From positions 21,883,933 through 21,947,932 of the forward strand of contig ML677335.1 in assembly GCA_007922305.1 (NCBI GenBank): a DNA stretch of 64,000 nucleotides, read 5' to 3'. Both the position numbers and the translations under genes were made by a program. This document shows positions 12,158 through 23,297 of this stretch, piece by piece. The stretch is from Dermatemys mawii. Taxonomy: Eukaryota; Chordata; Testudines; Dermatemydidae. The notes beneath the pieces were generated by a model. It saw nothing but the letters and a program-made list of their open reading frames with translations. It was not told where the DNA came from and ran no database searches. Within the stretch, counting starts at the first letter, position 1, and every line of letters starts with the position of its first letter.

Positions 12158-13432
12158 GTAGGTTTGATTTAAATCACTAGATTTGATTTAATCATGGATT
12201 TCTATGTAAAAGTGCATTCTTGGTGGTAGTTATAACCTTAATACATACATATTTTCACAACTCAGAGGTAGATGTAGGTTTCATTTTTAGAAACTTTACA
12301 TTTTTTAAGTGATTTATTTTGAAAACTTTTCAGATTAGTTTTACAGCTATATCAGAAAATGAATGATTGTTTGGTTATTTCATTTACCAAAGGTAACTGA
12401 AGCAGATATTTTATGAAGTCTTTGGGAGGTGAACTATCTCTAATTCAAAGGGTTAATCACTAATATTTGGAGGATTTTCTTGCCATGCTATATTAGGAGG
12501 AGAACATCACCAGTCAGATGTTTAAATTGTTGTTGTTTTTTCATTAAACAAAATGTTATGTAGTCTGGATTTTTTTCAACAGAAAACATATAATATTTTA
12601 GCAAATCAAGCATATGAATTTTTGAATGTTGTTACACATTGAGTTTTTTTTAAAATTAGGTTTGTCTTTGTTGAAATTGTTTAACTAAAATAGTTGAATG
12701 AAATCTTTTTTTTTCAGAAAAAGAAAAATTAAATCGACTGTGTCAGCCAGGTCAACATGAGAAATTTAAAAAATTGGCTTCTGCAGCTAACTCAGTCATC
12801 TTCATCTTTATTTTCCTGTTTGTTTACAATATGGAAAAGAAAAACAAGCTTTCCTGCTTTTTCAGGTCCCAAATGGTTTCTCAGTTTGGAATGAATTAGT
12901 CCAAAAAAGGAAGAAAATGTTCTTTCTACACTGTTCATGGCTCTTTGCTATTGGTTCCATCCAAAGAGATCTGGTTCTTTCCCTCAAGTGGTGGAAGCTC
13001 ATGCTTTTATATCCAGAAGTTCCATGGTCAGATGATCCAGACGGAGAGTTGTTCCTTTAGGCTATATTGTCCGCAACCATGAGTCCATAATCTGTTCTTA
13101 GAGCCAAGAACAGAAACCAAGTTTTCCACTGCTGTCTCCAAAATAATTGTGTAAACTACTGGCAATGTGTGTTGTGCTCTCTGCATAGTCTGGTGCACAT
13201 AGAGGATAGCAGCATGCTTTCCCCCACCAGATATTCATAGGTGAAGTAAAAAGATTTGTGCTGTGGATCTGAATGTTGTGGGTTTACTGCTAGTGACATA
13301 TGGGGGTAAAAATAAATGTATAAAAGTTAGTGCAGTAAAATGTATTTGGATGTTTCATTTTTATTATTTGTTTTATTTAATGGGAGCTGTCACTTTAAGA
13401 GCAACGTGCAGCTGTCTGGGTATGTGAGACAC

Positions 13433-13741
13433 CAAGGGTTGGCAACCTTTCAGAAGTGGTGTGCTGAGACTTAATTTATTCGCTCTAATTTAAAGTTTCT
13501 CGTGTCAGTAATACATTTTAACATTTTTAGAAGGTCTCTTTTTATGTCTATAAAATATAACTAAACTAGTGTTGTATATAAAGTAAATAAGGTTTTTAAA
13601 ATGTGGAAGAAGCTTCATTTAAAATTAATTTAAAATGCAGAGCCTCCCAGACCAGTGGCCAGGACCCGGACAGCGTGACTGCCACTGAAAATCAGCTCGT
13701 GTGTCACCTTTAGCATGTGTGCCATAGGTTGTCTACCTCTG
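13433..13741 (+). mobile_element. hAT-type element (short form), 8-bp TSD
   Basis: 309 bp flanked by TGAGACAC (13425-13432) and TGAGAGAC (13742-13749), one mismatch. Left end CAAGGGTTGGCAACCTTTCA, right end GCCATAGGTTGTCTACCTCTG. The terminal 60 bp at each side match the ends of the 1-kb element at 41392-42421 in the opposite orientation, so both belong to one family. Confidence 0.82.
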
Positions 13742-14009
13742 TGAGAGACTTTGCCTGTGGAAGAGTGCCTGTCTATGCTCTGAAAATGTCAAAACTCAGT
13801 TTAATAAAGGGTCTTTCCAGAAAGCAAGACTCATTCTTGAAGGTGTAATGTTAGCATTGTTGTGGGACCGGATGCCTCTGGGTATTGCTGGTGAGCTACA
13901 GGGCCTTTTACCTGTAAATAATCAATTTGAATCTTTTACAATTTAACAGGGATTAAAAAGCATTCCCATCTAACAGATGAGTGGTAGCCCCAAGATCAGA
14001 TAAGTTGCT

Positions 14010-14560
14010 CGAGTCTCAGTTTGAGCTCCCATGTCCAGAGGGTGGGAGCAGCACCCAGTCCAGGTCCCCGAGCCCTGGTAGGAGCTACAACTACTACACC
14101 CCCAGCTCTGGCAGGTTCTGAAGGAGCTCTGGGGAGCAGCAGCCCAGAGCCTGAGCACCCAGAGCTGGAATGGGGGTGGTGGCAGCAGGCAGAAGCCCCA
14201 GTGCAGGAGCCGCAAGGGAATGTCGGAAGTCCTGGGACTAGGGCACCCTGAGACACAGAAGAACCGCTGGGAGCAGCAGCCCCAAGCCTGGGCACCCTGA
14301 GGCCCAGCAAGAGCTGTGGGGGTGACAGCCCGGAACCCAGCTCGGGGAATGCTGCAGCACAGATGTGAGGGTGTACCACTCTCATTTCTGCACTGTCTGT
14401 GGAGGTGGATCAGATCTCTTGCCGTAACAGCCATGCAGGGGAAGGACAAGTCCTGTCCCTCCCCAGCCCACCTGATTTCGGAGAGATCAGATTTCATGGG
14501 AAGGGCTCATTTCACAGTCTGTGACATGTTTTTCACGGCCATGAAATTGGTAGGCCCCTA
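14010..14560. repeat. GC-rich dispersed repeat candidate
   Basis: GC-rich block with degenerate reiteration of motifs such as GGGAGCAGCAGCCC and CCTGGGCACCCTGAG. It ends in TTTCACGGCCATGAAATTGG, which looks like a repeat terminus. Overlapping open frames in several frames on both strands have biased composition and no family resemblance. Confidence 0.45.
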
Positions 14561-16466
14561 ACTATATATGACTGTAATTTAAGGGGGAAAGTAAATACAT
14601 TTAAATTAACTCTGGCTTTTGAGTTGTGTGTGTGTGAATGTATTTTCTCAAGCATAAAGATTTGTTTATGCAAATTAGTCCCAACATTACTAAATTGTGA
14701 GCTTCTAGTAATGATAAAGTTGCAGTGCAGGTCTATAGGACTGTATTGCTGCTTGCGCTATAAAACTCTAATTGTATCTGTAGGCATTACTTTTATTGAC
14801 TGCTATTGGCTCCTCTCACTTGGTCTTGATCTTGAGCAGCTCAGTAAATATTTGTGAAAGATTGTCATAAGAGTATGTTAAAAGCTAAGGAGAAGGAATG
14901 AAGTTGCTTTTTGAAATTACGAGCTTCTTCAACAGAAGGTTTTCTACTTGAAAATATGGTAAAGGCCTTTTCATATTAACCTATCTGGAGAGATTTCTTA
15001 AGTGTGAATTAGACCAGTAAGGATTTTTCTTCACTGAAAGACACAACACTTATCCTGAGCATTTTTTCCTTTGTAATTCAGACTTGCATTTTGTGAGCTT
15101 GCACAATGCAGATATCCTTTTTATTTTAAATGTTTCTATTTTTGTGATTCTGTCCCCTGTAGAGGGTGTCATGTTCTCAGATGCAATCCTGCAGTTTATT
15201 GATTTTACTATTTTAATAACATTTAGATCGGCAGCTCAGTTTTCCATTTTTCTTTACACAATTGTTTCTGTGCAGGGCAGTGAAGTACACATTGTATTTT
15301 AAAAGACATACTTCAGGTTGTGTAACGCTTTAGTTAGAGCGGAGACTGAGTGTCGAGCTCCCGGCTAGATACCCCCCTCCTCCCCAGTCATTTAAAAAAT
15401 ATAACGAAGAGCCTTCTGGCTTTTTCAGTAAAGTAAAATGTATATTTGTTTTTATCTTGCCTTCTAAAGTTGTCTTAGGCAGAATGGATTGTATTAATTT
15501 ACAGTGCTTATTTCTATGCCCTGTTTCCATCTGTAACACTATGATACTTGAATGGAAATAAACAAATGTTTTCACTTCATATATGAAATGTTTTGGAGAA
15601 CTTAGAGGAGTAAACACTGCTGTAAAAAGAACTGAATAGACAATTGAGTCATGATTGCGAAGTGTGTCAGCTGGGCTTTTGCAAATAAGTAGTATCTGCA
15701 GTTTATTGAACCACCCACAAAGTAGTATAGCCACAGCTCTCTGAAAGGGGTAGTTTGTTTCAAAACAAATTATCATAAAGATTTGTGGTAACATGCTGGT
15801 TTTGTATGATGTATTTGTTTCTGTTAAAAACTAAGGGTGCATCTAGTTGGAGCCTGCTTCTAAAGGCCTGTCTAATCTATTGTACAAAATTGGCTGGTGG
15901 ATGAAGAAGTTTCCCAACAAAGGGTCCCCATGAACTGATAAAACTGCTAGGGTAAAAAGGACAAACGTTTCTCAATCAGCATTTCCATTACATTGTTGGA
16001 AACTCTTTCCACTGAGGTTTGTATAATAGCTGTCATGATGGAGCCCTCATCCTGACTGAGGACACATGTGCTACCTCAACATACATATTAAAGAGTAATA
16101 GTATAGCAACTTTCAACACTGATTCAGGGGGACTGTTGCTGACATCACTTGTCAGATTCAGGTCAGTTGCCTAGTATAGGTAAGTCCTTGGAGAAGGGAA
16201 GTGTCTCTTGTTGCACTGCAGTGACCCCTTTGGTTGGCTCAGGTGTGTCATTGACAAGTTCTGAAGGGATCTCTGTCCATCTTTCCTTTGCTGGAGTGAT
16301 AGTCTTGCAAACTGGTGGACTGAAATAAGGATGAGATGTGAAATCCTTTGGCTTGGAGGATACCTACTTGGTAGAAGGAGGAAAGTAATGAAAAATTGGA
16401 TTGCTTTTGAACTGCAGTACTTGCTGCTCTACTTTTCAATAGTAATTTGTTTCCTTTACTTGATAG

Positions 16467-16628
16467 GATGTTTCGCCTTCAAGTTCTTGCTGCTGTGGCA
16501 GGCTTAAAGACTGTTTCCCGATGTTACCATGGAATGGCACATCCCACCAGAAGCAGGCAAAGACTTATGATGGCAGCTTTCATAGGAACAACTGCAGCAA
16601 CAGCGAGTGCTGGACTCCTATGGAAGAG
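16467..16628 (+). CDS. MICU1: MICU1 first coding exon (exon 2): mitochondrial targeting region
   Basis: This exon encodes residues 1-53 plus two bases of codon 54 of MICU1. MICU1 is the EF-hand protein that sits in the mitochondrial intermembrane space and gates the calcium uniporter MCU at low cytosolic calcium. The acceptor AG lies at 16465-16466 and the donor GTAAGG starts at 16629. The start chosen is ATG at 16468, one base into the exon; upstream in-frame sequence is intronic. The peptide begins MFRLQVLAAVAGL and contains RQRLMMAAFIG and ends GLLWK, matching the family's MFRL start, RRLMM segment and GLLWKR. Basic residues and an Ala-rich hydrophobic stretch (about 35-51) fit a mitochondrial presequence followed by a hydrophobic segment. 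It is the most diverged exon against human, as expected for a presequence. The recognition is from memory of the family and is strong because downstream exons agree in order and phase. Confidence 0.96.
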
Positions 16629-16746
16629 GTAAGGGCTCTTAGAAGTCTTTCTTGAACAAAAGTTCAACTTTCTGCTGCTTTGGTCCTGCTTTGTTCCCCT
16701 GGAGAAATTACTGTGGAGTGAATTTCATCTTGGTCATAGGAGCAAC

Positions 16747-16801
16747 AGAAGGCTATGCAAGGCAGCATTACTGGCTATGCAAGGCTATGCAAGGCAGCAT
16801 A
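16747..16801. repeat. Short local tandem duplication
   Basis: The unit GGCTATGCAAGGCAGCAT occurs at about 16750 and again at about 16785, with an extra GGCTATGCAA between them. It lies just downstream of the first coding exon. Confidence 0.85.
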
Positions 16802-16967
16802 ATTTCCATTATGTGGAGAGGAGCAGCTGTTGAGTAGACATGGTGATCTACTATCATCAAAAGGAGAAAAAATCTTTTTGTGGTGATTAATCAGGATGAC
16901 CCATTTCAAACAGTTGACAAGAAGGTGTGAGTAACAGTAGGGGAAAACTAGCATGAGGAAACAGATT

Positions 16968-17450
16968 TCAGTTTGTGTAATGATCCAGCCACTCCCAGTC
17001 TTTATTCAAGCCTAATTTAATGGTATCCAGTTTGCAAATTAATTCCAGTTCAGCAGTTTCTTGCTGAAGTCTGGTTTTGAAGGTTTTTTGTTGAAGAATT
17101 GCCACTTTCAGGTCTGTTATTGAGTGACCAGAGAGACTGAAGTGTTCTCCTACTGGTTTTTGAATGCTGTGATTCCTGATGTCAGATTTGTGTCCTTTTA
17201 TTCTTTTGCGTAGAGACTGTTCGGTTTGGCCAATGTGCATGGCAGAGCGGCTGGCACATGATGGCATATATCACATTAGTAGATGTGCAGGTGAATGAGC
17301 CCCGATGGTATGACTGATGTGATTAGCTTCTACGATGGTGTCACTTGAATAGATATGTGGACAGAGTTGGCACTGGGCTTTGTTGCAAGGATAGGTTCCT
17401 GGGTTAGTGTTTTTTGTTGTGTGGTTGCTAGTGAGTATTTGCTTTAGGTT
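16968..17450 (-). pseudogene. GIY-YIG endonuclease remnant of a Penelope-like element
   Basis: Read on the minus strand, it starts with NPGTYPCNKAQCQLCPHI, giving the C-x4-C-x2-C cluster that precedes the nuclease. Next comes FTCTSTNVIYAIMC. A frameshift near 17268 follows, after which HIGQTEQSLRKRIKGHKSDI, KPVGEHFSLSGHSI and TAELELICKLDT are legible. These are the usual YIGQT, R..R...H and P...HF..GH landmarks of Penelope endonucleases. The first Tyr of YIG is His here, and stop and frame changes make it dead. The reverse-transcriptase part is not visible. Confidence 0.82.
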
Positions 17451-17454
17451 TGGG

Positions 17455-17705
17455 GTAAGGTTACCATATTTGAACTTTCAAAGAAGAGGACATTCCATGG
17501 TGGGGGGTAGCCCCACTCCCTCTCACTTCCCACCCCCTGACTGCCCCACACAGAGCCCGCATCACATCCAACCCCCCTGCTCCTTGTCCCCTGATTGCCT
17601 GCTCCTGGGACCCCACCCCCTATCTAAGCCTCCCTTCTCCTTGTCCTCAACTGCCCCCTCCTGAGCCTTACCCACTCTAACTGCCCCCCTACCTGTCCCG
17701 ACTGT
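17455..17705. mobile_element. C-rich repeat inserted in the Penelope-like element
   Basis: Starts near GGTTACCATATTTGAAC and CAAAGAAGAGGACATTCCA, then becomes strongly C-rich with reiterated CCCCTGACTGCCCC-like motifs up to 17700. It interrupts recognisable Penelope sequence on both sides. Ends and target duplication cannot be defined; it may be a DNA transposon fragment. Confidence 0.5.
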
Positions 17706-18062
17706 GCTGGAGAGGTTTTAGTTGGGATTTGAAGGTGACGGCTGGTGGCGTTCTGTTACTTTCTTTGTTGGGCCTGTTCTCTGGGCACTCTTCTGGCTCT
17801 GTTTCTTCACTTCAGCAGGTGAGTACTGTAGTTTTAAGAACACTTGATAGAGATCTTGTAGCTGTTTGTCTCTTTCTGAGGATTAGAGCAAATGCGCATC
17901 ATCAAAGATCTATTGTTTGTTACTCACACCTTCTTGTCAACTGTTTGAAATGGTCCATCCTGATTATCACTACAAAAAGTTTTTTTCTCCTGCTGATAAT
18001 AATCACCTTAATTAATTAGCCTCTTAAACTTGGAATGGCAATCCCCATCTTTTCATGTTCTC

Positions 18063-18128
18063 TCTGTGTGTGTGTGTGTGTATGTGTGTATGTATATATA
18101 TATGTGTGTGTATATATATAATATATAA
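18063..18128. repeat. Compound TG/TA microsatellite
   Basis: Alternating TG followed by interleaved TA and TG runs. It occurs within the terminal region of the Penelope-like element, just before the hammerhead-like motif. Confidence 0.9.
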
Positions 18129-18154
18129 TCTTCCTACTATATGTTCCACTCTAT

Positions 18155-18202
18155 ACATTTGATGAAGTGGGTTTTAGCCCATGAAAGCTTAAGCCAAATA
18201 AA
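18155..18202 (+). other. Hammerhead-ribozyme-like motif in the Penelope terminal repeat (decayed)
   Basis: Sequence order: TTGATGA, one A, GTGGG, loop TTTTA, GCCCA, then TGAAAGC, TTAA, GCC. This mirrors the hammerhead order CUGANGA, stem II, GAAA, stem III. Several core bases are mutated in this copy. Better-preserved relatives lie at 45290-45330 and 52180-52215 on the minus strand. See the findings for caveats. Confidence 0.45.
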
Positions 18203-19510
18203 TTTGTTAGTCTCTAAGGTGCCACATGTACTCCTTGATCTTTTTGCAGATACAAACTAACACAGTTACCACTCTGAAACCGTTGTGACCAGTGTAAGAC
18301 ACCATGAAATTACATTTTCACAATAGTGAACAGTGTGTAGAAATACTCAGGGTGGCACTAAGTTAGCCTCAGTTGACTGGTTATGTTACATGCGCTAAAC
18401 AAAGCAAATAGTAAATGTCCTGCAGCTTCCAGATGAATTAAATATGAAAGCTGTGGGGAGCCACTGTTATCACTGTATGCTTAGGCTTATTACAGTGTAA
18501 ATACCATGATCAGTCCAGAGGTGATAGCATCATTAGAGCATATCTTATTTTCATTTTTAATATTTAGGTATTATTTTATGTCTTATTTCCAAAACAGTAG
18601 GTACATTTGCCTCTTATTTGGAATTATGGCAAGCTGTGAGATGCAGTGATGTAATGTCTCATAGTTGTTGTTGTACTGTTTTCTGTTCTGGCCAAGGGAG
18701 TCTACTTAACATAAAAGGGAAAAAGTTTTTCATTATTTTTGCCATTCCTATAACTGGCAAGACTTAAGATCCTTGCTAAAAGGTGTCCTCAAAAACCAGG
18801 AGAAAAACACCATGACCCAGCACAGTCTCTTCTGATGTTACCTGGTACAATTAATCTGCGTTTGTACAGTGCCTTTCAATTTGAAGGACCCCAGAGCGCT
18901 TTACAGACGTTATAATATGCAGCCAGCAGTGAGGTGGAATGCTGCAGCCATTCTGTGCCAATAACAAAAATGGCTGTACTGTGTGATATCTCCTTTTTGG
19001 GTGGGGAAGTGAATAATCTCTCCATTTAAAACTGCAGTGAGAATATTTTAGGTGGACGGAACATAATTACCTAAATAAGGTTTTGGTTATGACACTGAAG
19101 TTTACATCTCTGCTCTTTTTGTGGAAAATGCAATAAAAATAACCAAGCTGTCCAGAATTAAATTTTATATCTCATATGAAGGATGGCACTTCCAGCAGCA
19201 CGCAGAGAGCTGACAAAATTGCAAACATAAATCTTGTGGCAGAATACAGGCAACAATGCAGTCTGGGGCCCAGGATTCCCTGAATTCTAATAATCCCAGA
19301 TATGTTGCTAATTGGCTTTGATTTTTCTTCCTCTGTCTATTTCTTAACTAGCACAGATAGGTTAATGTTTGTAAAGCCCTTCCACTGTAAAGTGTTAGGT
19401 AAGAGTCAAATATTCTGTACAGGTGTTCATTGATGCATTCTATAATTAGATATGTGCTCATGGCATTGAAACTCAATGAGGGGAGAAAAATTGTACTAGT
19501 TAATCTTTGA

Positions 19511-20023
19511 GAATAGGACAGGAATCAAGGGGCTTAACTTGCAGCAAGGGAGGTTTAGGTTGGACATTTAGAAAAACTTCCTAACTGTCAAGGTGGTTAA
19601 GCACTGAAATAAATTGCCTAGGGAAGTTGTGGAGTCTCCATCATTGGAGGTTTCTAAGAGCAGGTTAGACAATCACCTGTCAGGGATGGTCTAGATCAGC
19701 GGTTCTCAGACTGGGGGTTGTGACTCTTTGGGGGGTCGCATCCTTCTTCCCGTGGGGTCGCCAGCCCCTGATGCTGCTGAAATTCCACCGAAGTGATTGC
19801 TTCCGCTGACGCCAATGGGTATGGCTGTTGAAAGCGAAAGCAATCACTTCGGTGGACATACCTGAGTCGCAATCAGAAGCTGGATCCACAAAAGGGGTCG
19901 CTACATCATAAAGTTTGAGAACCGCTGGTCTATATAATACTTATTCCTACCCTGAGTGTAGGGGACTGGACTAGGAGACCCCTCGAGATCCCTTCTAGTC
20001 CTACAATTGTGTGATTCTATGTA
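19511..20023 (+). mobile_element. CR1 LINE 3' end, split by a hAT element
   Basis: Plus-strand CR1 tail: GCAGCAAGGGAGGTTTAGGT, GAAAAACTTCCTAACTGTCA and GTCTCCATCATTGGAGG lie before the insertion. After it come CCCTTCTAGTCCTACA and a terminal GATTCTATG. This is the standard 3' untranslated end of sauropsid CR1. Confidence 0.85.
19697..19927. mobile_element. hAT-type element inside a CR1 tail, 8-bp TSD
   Basis: 231 bp with TSD GTCTAGAT (19689-19696) and GTCTATAT (19928-19935). Ends are CAGCGGTTCTCAGACTGGGG and AAAGTTTGAGAACCGCTG, inverted. Inside is a palindrome of about 22 bp arms built on CCACCGAAGTGATTGCTT. Confidence 0.88.
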
Positions 20024-20599
20024 ATTATTTACTTGGCTGTTTAACCCAAGAAGTCGTGTTACCATTACAATGACAAGTAGTTTTGGTGTAGAAAATAGCT
20101 TATACTGATGCTACAAAATATTAGACTGTTTCAAATACAGTAAAAACATTTTAACCTTGTTTTTAAAAATAAATAAATGAAACAAAAGAAAAGAAATCCT
20201 ACACTGTGTAAAAAAATTTTTTTTTTAAAAAAAATCATATTTTGGTGACAAATCCCTATGGTGCTAATCTTATTGGTCATTTTCACTTGAACCATTTCAC
20301 AGTTAAGGTTCTTGCTGGTGGCTTGGCAAGTTCAAGAAGCGAGTTCAACTGAGTATATTTGAATACGAACAGAGTTGATGACATGCTGTATTGTGCATAC
20401 CACTGCATAGCATACAATAAGTGTAATTGAACTACATATACATTATTATATAAATAAGATGTTTAGCTGAAGGAACCAATGATATTACAGATCGAGGTGG
20501 TGTAGCAGCAGCTTGGTCGACATCTTGAGAAAGATGTGGACATACAGTGTGTTTAGAGAACAGCTCAAAGGATAAAAAGTTTAGATAACATGACCTATG

Positions 20600-21268
20600 A
20601 GGAGACTTAGAAAAAAACAACTAGACATGTTTAATCTGGAGAAGAGAAGACCTGGTGGTGGGGAGTGGGGAAGAAGAAACTGATCCTCAAATATGTGAAG
20701 GTCTTTTAAAGAGAATGGTGATAAATTGTCCCTCACATCCACTGATGATGGGACAAGAAGTAATTGGCTTAATGCAAGGGAGATTTAGATTTTTTTTATT
20801 AGGAAAAACTTGCTGACTATATGGATAGTTAAGTACAGGAACAGGTAATCAAGGGAGGTTGTAGAATCCCCGTCAGTGAAGATTTTTAAGAACAGGTTAG
20901 ATCAGTGGTGGGCAACCTGCGGCCCGCACGCGACCCATCAGGGTAATCGTGGGCCTTGTTTGGTGGGCCTTGTTTGTTTTATTTACATTGACCATCTGCA
21001 GGCACGGCTGCCCGCAGCTCCCAGTACCATGGTTCGCTGTTCCCAGCCACTGGGAGCTGCAGGCGGCTGTGCAGCTGGCAGTCAATGTAAACAAGCTGTC
21101 TCGTGGCCCCCAGTGGATTACCCTGACAGGCTGCATGCAGCCCACGGGCCGCAGGTTGCCCATCACTAGGTTAGACAAACACCTGTCAGAGATGGTTCTT
21201 CTGGACAGGTGGATCGATAAGATTACCTTTAGAGGGCCCGTCCAGCCTTAAATTTCTATAATTCTATA
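20600..21268 (+). mobile_element. CR1 LINE 3' end, split by a second hAT element
   Basis: Plus-strand CR1 tail with AATCTGGAGAAGAGAAGACC, GGGACAAGAAGTAATTGGCT and GGAAAAACTTGCTGAC, then after the insertion AGACAAACACCTGTCAGAGA and a terminal TTCTATAATTCTATA. It is an independent copy from the one at 19511 because shared segments are repeated. Confidence 0.85.
20903..21168. mobile_element. hAT-type element inside a CR1 tail, 8-bp TSD
   Basis: 266 bp flanked by GGTTAGAT (20895-20902) and GGTTAGAC (21169-21176). The ends are inverted: CAGTGGTGGGCAACCTGCGG and CCGCAGGTTGCCCATCACTA. Internal GC-rich palindromic segments include TTTACATTGACCATCTGC and its partner near 21080. Three overlapping open frames here are shadows. 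Confidence 0.88.
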
Positions 21269-23297
21269 TATAATGTATGCAATGGGACTATTTTACAGTG
21301 GAAATTTTTCACACAGAAGAATTTTACTGAAAGCAACATTTCACGGTAGCAATTGCAATTTGTACATTATAGTGCATTGAAACAATTTAGAACTTGCATT
21401 CTGTTAAATCCAAAACTACCTTTTCACAAATGGTATACGTATAAATACATAAGCAATTAATGAAGCAAATCAAGATTATGTAAGATTTAAGGGAACACCC
21501 TCCAAGCTGGGAATGGTAGTTCGTTTTTAAAATGCTTCTTTGCATAAATTGTTCTGTTTAGACAATTAGTCTTTTGTAGAGATGATCTGATGTAGTGCTT
21601 GTTTTCCTTCAATTAGTTAAGCAAATACACTTTGATTGTTATATGAAACCTTGCTGTGCTGCAAAGCTGCAGACTCCTCAGTGGTTCTGGATCTCTTTTT
21701 CTTTTGTCAAAACAAAGAAACATGCTGCCTTTGGTATGTGACAGTAATAAAGAGAGTGTGGTTTCTAATATTCTGATTAACCTTGAATGATCTATGCATG
21801 AGGCCGTGGCACTTCATTGTGAACTAAATGAGATGCCCTGTTGTGATCCTTGTCAGCAAAATGTCAGCTGTAACGCCTTTCATAAAAAAGATTATTTAAA
21901 AAATTACAGCGCACAATATAGAACATGTAATTGTAATATGCTGAATGGTTTCTTAGAGCTCAGTCTGTTTCCTCCATAATCATAAATATTTATTTAGCCA
22001 GCTAGAAGAATGAAAAGCTATTTAAAGGTGTATCAGTGCTTGGTGGTACAGCCATGTAGGAGTATTCAGGTCTGGCAGTGACTGAAGAAAGACCTTATAC
22101 TTATCAGCCCTTTGGAAAGCTGGGGACATTGGAGGTGGTGTTTTCAGTTACTGAGGAAGGACAACAGTGGAGAAAAGGAGGGTATCTGACCTACAGTTCT
22201 TTCTAGAATTTGAAAGTAGCTTTGCGACATTGCATCTTTGGAGATAGCCTTTGCTGACTATGGGAATGATTCCATGTTTACATGAAGCATATGTTGTATA
22301 GGGGATAGAGTTGTGCTATAATTGGGATAAGGAAGTGAAGCCAATCATTTCAGGGTCCCCCAACTGCCTTCTTATGTTGAATTACTGAATATGTAGGAAA
22401 TGCAAGCCAATGTTTTTTTCTCAGTAGGTAAGGGATTGCTCATTCTTGGGTACCTACACCTGTATCCAAGCTGTAGCCACAATATTTTTCAAATGTCACT
22501 TTACTAGTCAATTGGTTAATTTGTCAGATGAATCACAGATGGCAGCGGGGAGAAAGAAATACTTAAAAAGGCCACATCATAAAAATAGAATGAGAGAGTT
22601 GTCAAAAGCTGGACTAGTATCTATGCTGCCTACTATTTTTTACAGTGATGGTTTGGCAGACATTATATTTTTCTGTATATGGCATAAAGTGGTGATTACA
22701 ATTCAGGGCTTGAAAAAATCATTCACTCTACTACTGATGAATGGAAAACTATTCTGGTGAATAGGGTGGGACTTTATTATCTCCCCCCCCCCAATTTAAA
22801 CTTGATTTTAAAAACAAAACAAACATTTCTAGTCCTTATGATTAAAAACAACTTTAATGTAGGCTGCTCGTTGTCTCTGCCAGCCCAGGAAGAACTAGCG
22901 CCTTATCCAAAATCTGTGTAGGCCCTTCCTTCAGGGCACAGTTTGAAGAATGAAAATAAGACTCCCTCAGGAAGGCCAAAACAGTTATTCCCCTGATCAA
23001 AGCAGGCTGCAGGAGCCCAAAGGCCTTTCCCCTTGCATCACTCCCTGCTGCTCCAGAGCCAGGTAGCCCCTTCCTTTCTCTTCAACGGAGTCCTTTCAGT
23101 CTGTCATGGTATCTGGAGTGGCTCACAACCATGAATGCCAACTTCAGGGTAGACTGTGAAGAAGCAGGACAGAGCCCTCCAAATGCTTGTATGTTCTATA
23201 ATTAGATTTCACCAATCCAGTAACATTGTGAACTCCTAAAGCCCTGTAACAGTCTTGCCACAGAGTCAAAGGTAGTCCAAGTCTCTCTTGCCGCTTA

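Larger units (their letters stand above)
1..16466 (+). other. MICU1: MICU1 intron 1 (3' part)
   Basis: No coding exon of MICU1 or of any other recognised gene was found upstream of 16467. The first, non-coding exon is expected further upstream because no CpG-island-like promoter is visible here. The stretch is mostly AT-rich intron with the repeats listed separately. I see no feature in 1-2648, in 8460-9320, or in 14600-16466 beyond the end of the intron. Confidence 0.8.
16860..18283 (-). mobile_element. Penelope-like retroelement, rearranged, with inverted terminal segments
   Basis: The body is a minus-strand endonuclease remnant (16968-17450). It is interrupted at about 17455-17705 by a C-rich foreign repeat and resumes from 17706 to about 17905. 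The outer segments 16860-16938 and 17913-17991 are inverted copies of each other over about 80 bp; on the minus and plus strand respectively both read TTACTCACACCTTCTTGTCA, then ACTGTTTGAAATGG. Beyond the right arm come an AT/GT microsatellite and a terminal repeat with the hammerhead-like core (18155-18202), ending near ACTCTGAAAC. Penelope-like elements are known for terminal repeats in direct or inverted arrangement, which fits this layout. Confidence 0.8.

Noticed and set aside
12150..13280. AT-rich segment with GATTTAAATC motifs as a possible hAT or similar transposon
   Set aside because: The sequence feels repeat-like, with TTTGATTTAA occurring near its start, but no paired ends, target duplication or transposase remnant could be established.
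13970..14497. Minus-strand open frame of 175 codons with an overlapping 129-codon frame
   Set aside because: Product of a GC-rich degenerate repeat, with open frames on both strands and no known domain.
16447..16467. Upstream extension of the first MICU1 coding exon, adding seven codons
   Set aside because: It would need a TTG start and reads through the pyrimidine tract and the AG acceptor at 16465-16466. ATG at 16468 is the family start.
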